From contig CAAFPE010000061.1 in NCBI GenBank assembly GCA_900764755.1, forward strand, positions 1 to 64,000: 64,000 nucleotides of DNA. Direction: 5' to 3'. Under the pieces are notes generated by a model. That model was given only the letters and a program-made list of their open reading frames with translations. It was not told the origin of the DNA and did not search any database. The position numbers and the translations under genes were made by a program. Each line of letters starts with the position of its first letter. The first letter of the stretch is position 1. Positions 55,448-63,514 of the stretch are shown here, one piece after another. The stretch comes from an uncultured Oscillospiraceae bacterium (GTDB lineage Bacteria > Bacillota > Clostridia > Oscillospirales > Oscillospiraceae).

Positions 55448-55529
55448 CTTATTTTTTCGGCGGCGGCTGGAAAAACTTGAAACAGAGCATGACCTTCCAC
55501 AAGTGAGAACGAAAATGTGGAAAATGTGG

Positions 55530-55558
55530 TGGACATGGGCGGGAAAAGCCAGTATAAT
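55530..55558 (+). promoter_or_regulatory. DEAD-box helicase promoter
   Basis: TGGACA (55530-55535), 17-bp spacer and TATAAT (55553-55558). It leaves a GC-rich leader of about 180 bases before the start codon. Confidence 0.78.
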
Positions 55559-55746
55559 GCAATTTGTATGAATATGTGGCCCCGCGCCGCCTGGGACAGG
55601 AAGGCGCGGAGGCAGCGGGCGGGGGCCGGAAGGCCTTCGCCGGATTCGGGGCCGCGCCGGGGGAACGGCGTTCTTCACATCTCTGTGTCGGTTGGGAAGG
55701 CCTTGGATCACGCCGGATACAGAACAGAATGAAAGGAAGAACATCG

Positions 55747-56925
55747 ATGGAGATCAACGGCGAGCTTGTCAACGAAGAGGTGCGGTATGCGGATCTGGGC
55801 CTGTCGAAAGCCCTGATGCAGGCCATTGAGAAGAAGGGGTATGTCCAGGCAACCCCGGTTCAGGGGGGCGCGATCCCCTATTTTATGGAGTACCGGGATG
55901 TGATCGCTAAGGCGCCCACCGGGACAGGAAAGACCTTTGCCTTCGGTATCCCTATGGTGGAGCACATCGATCCGGAGTCCACCGACGTGCTGGGGCTGGT
56001 TCTGGCTCCCACCCGGGAGCTGGCCATCCAGATCCGGGACGAACTGCGGGACCTGTGCGCATTCAAAGAGGGGGTGCGCTCCGTCTGCCTGTACGGAGGG
56101 CAGCCCATCGACAAGCAGATCACCCAGCTGAAGAAGCGCCCCCAAATCGTGGTGGCCACGCCGGGGCGGCTGATGGACCATGTGAAGCGCCGAACCCTCC
56201 GCCTGGACAAGGTGGAGACGGTGGTGCTGGACGAGGCCGACCGGATGCTGGATATGGGCTTTATCCGGGACGTGACCCGGATCCTGGACCTGATGCCCCA
56301 GCGGCGCAATCTGGGCCTGTTTTCTGCTACTATCTCCCGGGAGGTCATGGACATCTCCTGGGTGTACCAGCGGGACCCGGTGGAGATCACGGTCCGGGCC
56401 GATGAGCAGAACAAGCCGGACATCACCCAGTACCGCCTGGATGTGGACCGGAACGAGAAGGTGGATACCATGGTCCGGCTGATGGAGGTCGGGGGCTATG
56501 ACCGGGTGATCGCCTTCTGCAACACAAAAAATATGACCGACCGCCTCTCCGGCCTGCTGAAGATGCGGAACATCTCCTGCGAGGCCATCCACGGCGACAT
56601 CCAGCAGCGGGTGCGGGAAAAGACCCTCCAGAAGTTCCGGGAGGGAAAGCTGCGGGTTCTGGCCGCCACTGATGTGGCGGCCCGGGGGCTGGACATCGAT
56701 GATGTGGACGCGGTGTTCAACTATGATGTTCCGGATGAGAATGAGTATTATATCCACCGCGTCGGCCGTACCGGCCGGGCCCGCCGCCACGGGGTGGCCT
56801 ACTCCCTGGTGTCCAGCATTACCGAGGGCATCCGTTTGGATGACATCCGGAAAAACACGGGCAACGAGATCCGCACCGTGAAGCTGGACGAGCATGGGGA
56901 GCTGACCAACACGGAGAAGCAGTGA
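55747..56925 (+). CDS. DEAD-box RNA helicase
   Basis: ATP-dependent RNA helicase of 392 residues with all core motifs: the Q motif (FVGLSK-like YADLGLSKALMQAIEKKGYVQATPVQ), APTGTGKT (I), PTRELA (Ia), TPGRL, DEAD (II), SAT (III), ARGLDI (V) and HRVGRTGRARR (VI). It lacks a long C-terminal extension such as the DbpA-type RNA-binding domain, so it is close to a minimal helicase core. It probably helps ribosome assembly or mRNA turnover. Start at 55747 lies seven bases after AAAGGAAG; an ATG 18 bases earlier is part of that site. The next gene overlaps its stop by four bases. Confidence 0.92.
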   Translation: MEINGELVNEEVRYADLGLSKALMQAIEKKGYVQATPVQGGAIPYFMEYRDVIAKAPTGTGKTFAFGIPMVEHIDPESTDVLGLVLAPTRELAIQIRDELRDLCAFKEGVRSVCLYGGQPIDKQITQLKKRPQIVVATPGRLMDHVKRRTLRLDKVETVVLDEADRMLDMGFIRDVTRILDLMPQRRNLGLFSATISREVMDISWVYQRDPVEITVRADEQNKPDITQYRLDVDRNEKVDTMVRLMEVGGYDRVIAFCNTKNMTDRLSGLLKMRNISCEAIHGDIQQRVREKTLQKFREGKLRVLAATDVAARGLDIDDVDAVFNYDVPDENEYYIHRVGRTGRARRHGVAYSLVSSITEGIRLDDIRKNTGNEIRTVKLDEHGELTNTEKQ

Positions 56926-57533
56926 GGCCCGCCCGCGTTCACCGGCGGCGGAGCTTCTGGCTGGACCTGTTCGCCTGCTTTTTGATCCCCGCCTACACCC
57001 TGCTGTTTGCCGGGAGTGTGGAATGGTTCGGCACCAATTTTTCGGTGATCGCCGTCACCGGAGAGGACCACTACTGGGGATTCGTCTACTGGGGGGTGCT
57101 GGCAGGGGGATATTTTGCGGTCATGCTTACAAAGCTGGCCCTGATCCTGCCCCGGCTGTGGCAGCGTATCGCGGTCTGCCTGCTGACTCTGCTGGCCTGT
57201 CTGGCCCTGGGCTATGCCCTGGCCATCCCCTATCTGCCGGACGATTTTCCGGGGTTTGCCTCCCTCCATGTGGTGCTGGCTGCTGGAGCCTGCGTACTGC
57301 TGCTGCTGGCCCTGCTGCTGGTGCTGCTGCTCCTGTACCGGCGGGGGCCGGAGCGATACCGCCCTCTGCTGGTCCGCTGGGGATTGATTGCGGGGGGATC
57401 CGGACTGCTGTTCCTGTTGGCGGGGATGGTGTCCTCCGCCCTGGAGGTGTTCTTTACCATTACAGCGGCCCTGCTGACTCGGCGGCTTTGGCTCACAGCT
57501 GAAGAGGAGAGAAAAAATTTTAGGAGCTTTTAA
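56922..57533 (+). CDS. uncharacterised multi-spanning membrane protein
   Basis: Hydrophobic protein of 203 residues with five or six predicted membrane helices (for example FWLDLFACFLIPAYTLLFAG, GVLAGGYFAVMLTKLALIL, VVLAAGACVLLLLALLLVLL, GLLFLLAGMVSSALEVFFTI). It has a basic N-terminus (RPARVHRRRS). No family was recognised. The start is GTG at 56922 within the GTGA overlap with the DEAD-box helicase stop, so its translation is probably coupled to the helicase. No conserved catalytic motif is visible. Coupling may be only for expression. Confidence 0.7.
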   Translation: MRPARVHRRRSFWLDLFACFLIPAYTLLFAGSVEWFGTNFSVIAVTGEDHYWGFVYWGVLAGGYFAVMLTKLALILPRLWQRIAVCLLTLLACLALGYALAIPYLPDDFPGFASLHVVLAAGACVLLLLALLLVLLLLYRRGPERYRPLLVRWGLIAGGSGLLFLLAGMVSSALEVFFTITAALLTRRLWLTAEEERKNFRSF

Positions 57534-57630
57534 TCCTTTTCCCATGATTTTTTTACTCCCCTTACGTTATGATGGTCCTGTTCAAAGAGTTTGCCCGACA
57601 GAAGGGCTGGGAAAAAGGAGTGTGTCAGCT

Positions 57631-57846
57631 ATGGATAAAAAGAGACTGTACCGGACGGAGGGCCCTTTCAAGATGGTCTGTGGCGTATGCGGCGGGATCG
57701 CGGAGTATTTTGACATCGATCCCACTCTGATCCGTTTGGGCTGGGTGGCATTGAGCCTGTTCAGCGCCTTCTTTGGCGGTCTGGCCCTCTATATCATTGC
57801 CACAGTCGTGATCCCCACAAAGAGCAGCGTCTATCCCGGCTGCTGA
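57631..57846 (+). CDS. PspC-domain protein
   Basis: Small membrane protein of 71 residues consisting of a PspC domain: KKRLYRTEGPFKMVCGVCGGIAEYFDIDPTLIRLGW followed by one to two membrane helices (VALSLFSAFFGGLALYIIATVVI). PspC proteins respond to envelope stress in several lineages; stand-alone ones in Firmicutes have no fixed role. Here the usual GV-x-G-GIAEY contains an extra Cys (VCGVCGG). AAAAAGGAGTG precedes ATG 57631; the longer frame upstream has no ribosome site. Confidence 0.88.
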   Translation: MDKKRLYRTEGPFKMVCGVCGGIAEYFDIDPTLIRLGWVALSLFSAFFGGLALYIIATVVIPTKSSVYPGC

Positions 57847-57910
57847 GGCCGTGGAGGGTGCTTTACCCTATTATTTCCGATGAGATCCCGGGAGAGAGGG
57901 GGACCAGTCT

Positions 57911-58768
57911 ATGATCCAGATCAGAACATCCTGTCCGGAGGACGTGCCCCGGCAGCGGGAGCTGTGGCAGCTGGCCTTCGGGGATGATGGTGCCTATGTG
58001 GACAACTTCTATCATACCTATTATAAACCGGAACGAATGCTCCTTCTGGAGGAGGAGGGCGTGGTCCAGGCCATGACCGCCTGGTTCGACACTGACTTTG
58101 TGGTGCCGGGACGGGGGAGGTACCGGGCCGCCTATCTGTACGCGGTGGCCACCCACCCGGAGGCCCAGGGGCGTGGGCTGGCCGGGCAGCTTCTGTCCGG
58201 TGCGGACCATATTTTTCAGGGATGGGATATTCCGGCAGTGACCACTGTTCCGGCAGAGCCCTCTCTCCACCGCTTTTTTGGACGGAACGGGTTCCGGGAG
58301 TGCTTTGTAGACGGACAATTTTCCGCTTCCCGAGATGGCTGGGTCATACACCCGGAAACTGCAGTCCTGGAGCGTCTGTCCCCGAAGGAGTACCGGGACC
58401 TGCGGGAGAGGCTGCTGGCTGGGATGGCCCACATCGACCTGCCGCAGGAGGCGCTGGCCTATCAGGCAGGTGCCTGTGCACTGTTCCCTGGTGGTGGACT
58501 GTACGCTTTGCAGACGCCCCACGGCCGGGCTGCCCTCTGCGCGGAGGGGATGGAATGCGGCGAGCTACTGGTGAAGGAACTGCTGTGCCCGCCGGAGGAT
58601 CTGGATTGGGTGCTGGAGCGCCTCCCCGGCCTGCTGCCCCGGTGGTCCTTTGCCTGGCGCACCCCTGGGGGAGCAAACCCCTTCGGGATGCTCAAGTGGC
58701 TCGACCCGGAAATGGAGCGGTCCTGGAACTGGGCATCCACTGCCTATTTGGGACTCGCATTTGACTGA
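57911..58768 (+). CDS. GNAT-family N-acetyltransferase, Eis-like
   Basis: Acetyltransferase of 285 residues. The N-terminal GNAT domain has the acetyl-CoA loop VATHPEAQGRGLAGQLL (about 80-96) and the second half FFGRNGFREC. The remainder, with a degenerate second GNAT-like segment and a C-terminal sterol-carrier-like portion, gives a length and layout reminiscent of Eis-type enzymes, which is a tentative placement. Substrate unknown. It starts 64 bases after the PspC gene and is followed by a long gap with a terminator. Confidence 0.75.
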   Translation: MIQIRTSCPEDVPRQRELWQLAFGDDGAYVDNFYHTYYKPERMLLLEEEGVVQAMTAWFDTDFVVPGRGRYRAAYLYAVATHPEAQGRGLAGQLLSGADHIFQGWDIPAVTTVPAEPSLHRFFGRNGFRECFVDGQFSASRDGWVIHPETAVLERLSPKEYRDLRERLLAGMAHIDLPQEALAYQAGACALFPGGGLYALQTPHGRAALCAEGMECGELLVKELLCPPEDLDWVLERLPGLLPRWSFAWRTPGGANPFGMLKWLDPEMERSWNWASTAYLGLAFD

Positions 58769-58803
58769 AACCCGACATCATTCCTGCATAATGATTGTGA
58801 ATG

Positions 58804-58837
58804 GCTGGATTTCCCTTTTGGAATCCAGCTGTTTTTT
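58804..58837 (+). terminator. terminator after the GNAT gene
   Basis: Ten-base-pair stem (58804-58813 with 58820-58829, one G-U) followed by TGTTTTTT. It lies in the left part of the 324-base gap before gdhA. Confidence 0.85.
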
Positions 58838-58937
58838 GGCCGTTTATACAGGAGAACGGCTGATTTTCTATGAAAAAAACCAAAATTGAAAAGTGCCCAC
58901 AGCTATTTCGTTGTGGTAACACCCACAAAAAATTTGA

Positions 58938-58965
58938 TTTACATCCGAAGCATTTATGGTATACT
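58938..58965 (+). promoter_or_regulatory. gdhA promoter
   Basis: TTTACA (58938-58943), 16-bp spacer and TATACT (58960-58965) with an extended TGG. A ~120-base leader without visible ORF follows. Confidence 0.75.
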
Positions 58966-59092
58966 TGTACATAGGGACGAGCGATAGAGTTCCTTTTTTC
59001 TCTGAAACACCTGTCCAAAGGCGAAAAGTGAAGGAGTTCTGTCAGTTTTTCAACAAATCGCCACAAAAATATAACGTAGGAGGAATGTCATC

Positions 59093-60445
59093 ATGAATCA
59101 GTACATCGAGAGAGTTCTGGCTGAGACCAAGGCCAAGAATGCCAACGAGCCTGAGTTCCTGCAGACTGTTGAGGAGGTCCTGAGCTCTCTGGAGCCCGTG
59201 ATCGCCGCCCATCCTGAGTATGAGAAGGCCGCTCTGCTGGAGCGCATGGTCGAGCCCGAGCGCGTGATCGAGTTCCGCGTCACTTGGGAGGACGACAACC
59301 ATGTTTGGCACGTCAACCGCGGCTACCGCGTTCAGTACAACGCGGCCCTCGGCCCCTATAAGGGAGGCATCCGCTTTGATCCTTCCGTGAACCTCTCCAT
59401 CGTCAAGTTCCTGGGCTTTGAGCAGGTCTTTAAGGACGCCATGACTGGTCTGCCCATCGGCGGCGCCAAGGGCGGCTCTGACTTCGATCCTCGCGGCAAG
59501 AGCGACGCCGAGGTCATGCGTTTCTGCCAGGCCTTCATCACCGAGCTGTATCGTCACATTGGTCAGGACATCGACTGCCCCGCCGGCGACCTGGGCTGCG
59601 GCGGCCGTGAGATCGGCTATATGTACGGCCAGTACCGCCGCATCGTGGGCGCTGCCGAGTTCGGCGCTCTGTCCGGCAAGGCTGTTACCACCGGCGGCTC
59701 CATCATGCGTCCTGAGGCCACTGGCTTCGGCGCTGTGTACTATCTGGTCGAGGCTCTGGCTCACGACGGCGAGTCCATCGAGGGTAAGCGCATCGCCATG
59801 TCCGGCTACGGCAACGTGGGCTGGGGCATCATGAAGAAGGCTGCCGAGCTGGGCGCCAAGGTCACCTACTTTGCCGGCCCCGACGGCTACATCCACGATC
59901 CCGATGGCGTGAGCACCGACGAGAAGCTGAACTACATCCTCGAGATGCGCGCCAAGGATCCCATGCACTGCCAGCCCTATGCTGAGCGCTTTGACTGCGA
60001 GTTCGTGCCCAACACCAAGTGCTGGGGCGTCAAGGATGTGGACATCTATATGCCCGCTGCCACTCAGAACGACGTCAACATGGACTGGGCCAAGAAGATC
60101 GCTGAGTCCGGCGTGAAGTACTACATCGAGGTTGCCAATATGCCCACCACCAACGATGCTCTGGAGTTCCTGAAGGAGCAGAAGCACATGGTCGTGGCTC
60201 CCTCCAAGGCTGTTAACGCCGGCGGCGTGTCCGTCTCCGAGCTGGAGATGGCTCAGAACGCTGAGCGCCTGTACTGGAGCGCTGAGGAAGTCGACGCCAA
60301 GCTGAAGGGCATCATGAAGAACATCTATCACTCCTCCGTCGAGGTTGCCGAGCGCTATGGCCTGGGCTACGACCTGGTCGCTGGTGCCAACATCGTTGGC
60401 TTCCAGAAGGTCGCCGACGCCATGATGGCTCAGGGCATCTTCTAA
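59093..60445 (+). CDS. gdhA: NADP-type glutamate dehydrogenase
   Basis: Reversibly aminates 2-oxoglutarate to glutamate and is a main ammonium-assimilation route. The 450-residue length fits the hexameric NADP-dependent type. NAALGPYKGGIRFDPSVNLSIVKFLGFEQVFKDAMTGLPIGGAKGGSDFDP holds the substrate-binding Lys90 and catalytic Lys126. The Rossmann loop is SGYGNVGWGIMKKAAELG (about 239-256). Coenzyme choice (NADPH over NADH) is inferred from length and family. Codon use is strongly biased, like rpoBC, so expression should be high. GTAGGAGGAATGTCATC is a near-ideal ribosome site. It is monocistronic, with a strong terminator. Confidence 0.96.
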   Translation: MNQYIERVLAETKAKNANEPEFLQTVEEVLSSLEPVIAAHPEYEKAALLERMVEPERVIEFRVTWEDDNHVWHVNRGYRVQYNAALGPYKGGIRFDPSVNLSIVKFLGFEQVFKDAMTGLPIGGAKGGSDFDPRGKSDAEVMRFCQAFITELYRHIGQDIDCPAGDLGCGGREIGYMYGQYRRIVGAAEFGALSGKAVTTGGSIMRPEATGFGAVYYLVEALAHDGESIEGKRIAMSGYGNVGWGIMKKAAELGAKVTYFAGPDGYIHDPDGVSTDEKLNYILEMRAKDPMHCQPYAERFDCEFVPNTKCWGVKDVDIYMPAATQNDVNMDWAKKIAESGVKYYIEVANMPTTNDALEFLKEQKHMVVAPSKAVNAGGVSVSELEMAQNAERLYWSAEEVDAKLKGIMKNIYHSSVEVAERYGLGYDLVAGANIVGFQKVADAMMAQGIF

Positions 60446-60476
60446 TCGAAGACCCCCTCAGACAGAGTACGTCCTT

Positions 60477-60514
60477 ACGGGGCTCCTCCCAATCGGGAGG
60501 GGCCCCGTTTTTTG
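60477..60514 (+). terminator. gdhA terminator
   Basis: Fourteen-base-pair stem (60477-60490 with 60495-60508, one G-U), AATC loop and a T run. Confidence 0.93.
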
Positions 60515-60694
60515 CTGGAATGGGCCGAAAATGGCAGTTTCCCCCTTGAAAATGTACAAATTGGCAGGGACAGGAAGAGGAAATGGGAGAAGAATCGTCG
60601 TTTTTGCTCTTTCTCTTCCTTGGAATCCTGATACAATATAAGTGTACCTATGAAAACGATGGCCCCGGCCGTCAAATAAAGGAGCGTGTATTCA

Positions 60695-61051
60695 ATGGCG
60701 ATTCTCAAAAAGACTGCCAAGGCCACGCAGGCTGTGGCCGAGACTGCTGCTGTGAAGTCCGCGGCGGTGGAGAAGGCCCCTGCCGCCGTGAAGGAGGAGA
60801 AGCCCGCCGCCAAGACCACCCGGAAGGCGTCTGGGAAGAAAGCCCCCGCGGCGAAGAAGGCTGCCGCCCCCAAGATCTCCCTCACCCTGCAGTATCTGGG
60901 TAAGGAACTGACCCAGGAGGCCATGGTGGATGCTGTCAAGGCCCAGTGGACCGGCGCGGACATCAAGACCCTGGAGTTGTATGTCAAGCCTGAGGACAGC
61001 GCCGTGTACTATGTGGTCAACGGCGAGAGTACCGGCAAGATCGAGCTGTAA
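60695..61051 (+). CDS. DUF6465 protein with a histone-H1-like basic tail
   Basis: Protein of 118 residues. The first ~65 residues are Ala/Lys/Pro-rich and low in complexity (KEEKPAAKTTRKASGKKAPAAKKAAAPK), like the DNA-binding tails of histone-like proteins. The C-terminal ~55 residues (ISLTLQYLGKELTQEAMVDAVKAQW and ELYVKPEDSAVYYVVNG) form a compact alpha/beta domain matching DUF6465 of Clostridia. Function unknown; nucleic-acid association is inferred from charge only. AAAGGAGCG sets the ATG at 60695; a GTG nine bases upstream overlaps that site. Confidence 0.75.
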   Translation: MAILKKTAKATQAVAETAAVKSAAVEKAPAAVKEEKPAAKTTRKASGKKAPAAKKAAAPKISLTLQYLGKELTQEAMVDAVKAQWTGADIKTLELYVKPEDSAVYYVVNGESTGKIEL

Positions 61052-61073
61052 GCGATCCAACCCCCGAAAAAGA

Positions 61074-61113
61074 CCCTCCTAAAAGGCGGTTCTCCGCCTT
61101 TTAGGAGGGCTTT
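61074..61113 (+). terminator. DUF6465 gene terminator
   Basis: Perfect 16-bp stem (61074-61089 with 61094-61109) and TTCT loop, then CTTTGCATTTT. Confidence 0.88.
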
Positions 61114-61149
61114 GCATTTTCTGCTGGGGACCAGCTCCAGGAGAATAAA

Positions 61150-61191
61150 ATACCCCATGCCGCCCGGATCGGCTCCGGCGGCATGGGGTAT
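61150..61191 (-). terminator. CNNM/CorC gene terminator
   Basis: Perfect 15-bp stem (61150-61164 with 61177-61191). On the minus strand it is followed by TTTATTCTCC. Confidence 0.8.
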
Positions 61192-61204
61192 TGGTATCTT
61201 CTGA

Positions 61205-62536
61205 TCAGGGCTCCGGTTTTTGAGGAGCCCGCTTGGTCCAGCCAGCGTCCTTTTCCCGGCTGCGGAGTTCCCAATCCCGGGCCTTGGGCTCCTCCTCATG
61301 GGGGAGGACCCGGACCTGGATCTCCAGCACCCGGCGGTGCTCCACCTTGGTGACGGTGACATCCAGCCCCTCAGACTGGAAGTGGTCGCCTACCTCCGGG
61401 ACCTTGCCCACCTCCTCCATGACCCAGCCGGAGACGGTGGCTGCGTCGCAGATCCCCTTGACCTGGAAGAGGTCGTACATATCATCCAGATCGGCAGAGC
61501 AGGCAATCAGGTAACTGCCGTCCGGCTGCCTGCGGAAGATCTCAATGACCTCGTCATGCTCATCCCAAATCTCACCCACCAGCTCCTCCACAATGTCCTC
61601 CATAGTGGCGATGCCCTCGGTGCCGCCGTACTCATCCACCACTATGGCCATGTGGGCCTTGTTTTTCTGGAGGATGCGCAGCAGTTCAGAGATCTTGGTG
61701 TTGCCGGTGGTGTACAGGACCGGCGCCTTCAGGTTGGCCAGTTGGATCTCCCCGCGATAGCGGGCGGCGTTAAAGTCCTTTTCATGGACCACGCCCACGA
61801 TATTGTCGATGCTGTCGTGGTAGATGGGAAGACGGGAGTAGCCGCTTTCCACAAAGAGGGAGGCCGCCTGGTCCATGGTGGCGGTGTCGGGTACAGCCAC
61901 CAGATCCACACGGGGGGTGAGGATCTCGGACACCTCCAGATCGTTGAACTCGATGGCGTTGCGGATCAGATCGCTCTCATGCTGGTCCAGACCGCCCTCG
62001 TTCTCCGCCTGATCCACCATGCCCACCAACTCTTCCTCGGTGATGCCGTCGCCCTGAGCGGTACGGAACACCTTGGAGAGCAGACGCTTCCACTGAGTGA
62101 ACAGAAAGTTGGCCGGGGTCAGGATTACCACCAGCAGCCTCAACAGAGGGGTGGAGATCATGGCCCAGCTCTCCGGGTTTTCTTTGGCCAGGCTCTTGGG
62201 GGAGACCTCGCCGAAGATCAGAATGACCACAGTCAGGACGATGGCGGAGACGGTGGGACCGCGGACATCGTCAATCAGCCTGATGAACAGCACTGCACCG
62301 ATGGTGGTGGCTACGTTGTTGACGATGTTGTTTCCAATGAGGATGGTGGACAGCAGTCGGTCGTAGTCCTCTGCCAGTTCCAGCGTGCGGGCAGCCCGGC
62401 GGTCGCCGTTGTCTGCCTTGTTCTTCAGGCGGATGCGGTTGAGAGAGGTAAATGCGGTCTCGGTTGCGGAAAAATACCCGGACATGGCCACCAGGGCCGC
62501 CAGGGCGACGAGCATTGCGATACTGGTACTGTCCAT
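61205..62536 (-). CDS. CNNM/CorC-type (hemolysin C family) membrane protein
   Basis: Predicted Mg2+-linked transporter or regulator of 443 residues. The N-terminal CNNM (DUF21) membrane domain (about 1-190) contains ALVAMSGYFSATETAFTSLNRIRLKNKA and LIFGEVSPKSLAKENPE. A pair of CBS domains (about 205-325) has TPRVDLVAVPDTATMDQAA and MAIVVDEYGGTEGIATMEDIVEELVGEIWDE. A CorC/HlyC transporter-associated domain follows to about 425. The start is uncertain: ATG 62536 gives a clean membrane N-terminus, while ATGs up to 62593 are also in frame without a good ribosome site. Confidence 0.88.
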   Translation of the reverse strand: MDSTSIAMLVALAALVAMSGYFSATETAFTSLNRIRLKNKADNGDRRAARTLELAEDYDRLLSTILIGNNIVNNVATTIGAVLFIRLIDDVRGPTVSAIVLTVVILIFGEVSPKSLAKENPESWAMISTPLLRLLVVILTPANFLFTQWKRLLSKVFRTAQGDGITEEELVGMVDQAENEGGLDQHESDLIRNAIEFNDLEVSEILTPRVDLVAVPDTATMDQAASLFVESGYSRLPIYHDSIDNIVGVVHEKDFNAARYRGEIQLANLKAPVLYTTGNTKISELLRILQKNKAHMAIVVDEYGGTEGIATMEDIVEELVGEIWDEHDEVIEIFRRQPDGSYLIACSADLDDMYDLFQVKGICDAATVSGWVMEEVGKVPEVGDHFQSEGLDVTVTKVEHRRVLEIQVRVLPHEEEPKARDWELRSREKDAGWTKRAPQKPEP

Positions 62537-62703
62537 AATGGACGGATCAACTCCACTTTCTTCAAAAAAATTTCTGTGTCCCATACCGTTCAAGGGATCA
62601 GATTAGTAATACATTATACCATAGCCGCCCATAAAAAGCAAATAAATTTTCCGAATATCAGGAAGTGGGGCGGGACATGGAGAAGATCCGGTGGGGTGGA
62701 GCG

Positions 62704-63330
62704 TCACGTTCCCAGGGAGCGGATCTCCTCCTGAAGGTATTCCAGAAACTGGGCGGCAGGGATGCCGTCCAGCTGGGCGTGGTGGAACTGGAAGGAGATG
62801 GGCAGAAGGGTCCGGAACCAATGCCTGCGGTATCTGCCCCAGATCAGAAAGGGGTTGTTGTAGCAGCCGGCATAGAGGTTCACAGCACCGTCGATGTCAT
62901 ATCCGGCCAGGGCGGAGGTGCCGATGACCATGGCTTCCCCGCTCAGGTCATGGGGCTGGCCGGTCTGGGCCACCTGTCCGGTGAACTCCAGATAGTTCTG
63001 GCTGAACTGCTCCAGATTCGGGGAGAGAGGGAGGTCGCAGGTCTGAATGTCCCCGCCTTGGGTCACGACCACCGTATTGACCGCCAGGCGGTCGTACTCC
63101 ATCAGCTTGTCTCCCACTGGAAGGAGATAAAAGTCCTCCATCCGGGCTGCCGCCCGGCCAACGCACCAGCAGAGAAGCATATTGACCTTATACCTGCGTC
63201 TGCGGCTGAACCGGACCAAGCGGGTGACATCCAGAGTTTTCATCAGCGTCACCATGGGCATGGGGGCCCGGTTCCACAGGGAGAAGGCAGCGGCGCGCCT
63301 GGAGCGCTCCGGGGCGATTTCTCGGACCAT
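62704..63330 (-). CDS. chloramphenicol-acetyltransferase-like acyltransferase
   Basis: CAT-fold acyltransferase of 208 residues. The catalytic signature is SFQFHHAQLDGIPAAQFL, with H184 as general base and D188 as in HHxxxDG. The N-terminal FSLWNRAPMPMVTLMKTLDVTRL is a diverged form of the CAT start. Such CAT relatives occur widely in gut Firmicutes and often acetylate something other than chloramphenicol, so resistance should not be assumed. GGAGGGATGTCAC precedes ATG 63330; the longer frame upstream lacks a site. Monocistronic. Confidence 0.8.
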   Translation of the reverse strand: MVREIAPERSRRAAAFSLWNRAPMPMVTLMKTLDVTRLVRFSRRRRYKVNMLLCWCVGRAAARMEDFYLLPVGDKLMEYDRLAVNTVVVTQGGDIQTCDLPLSPNLEQFSQNYLEFTGQVAQTGQPHDLSGEAMVIGTSALAGYDIDGAVNLYAGCYNNPFLIWGRYRRHWFRTLLPISFQFHHAQLDGIPAAQFLEYLQEEIRSLGT

Positions 63331-63514
63331 GTGACATCCCTCCAAAATCAAAATCGTGCTCTGCCGCGGTCCAGGGCGGGGCGGCAGGTGCAGGGGCAAT
63401 ATTATATCAGATCCCACCCCGGTCTGCAACACGGACCGGGGCAGGGGTGTACATTTTCCTTACCCTGTGGTATGCTGTGAAAAAACCGCATCCGCGGAGA
63501 AAAGGTGAACGACC

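Noticed and set aside
62704..63330. Chloramphenicol resistance gene
   Set aside because: The CAT fold and HHxxxDG site are present, but the sequence is diverged. Many gut Firmicute homologues are not resistance enzymes, so only the family was called.
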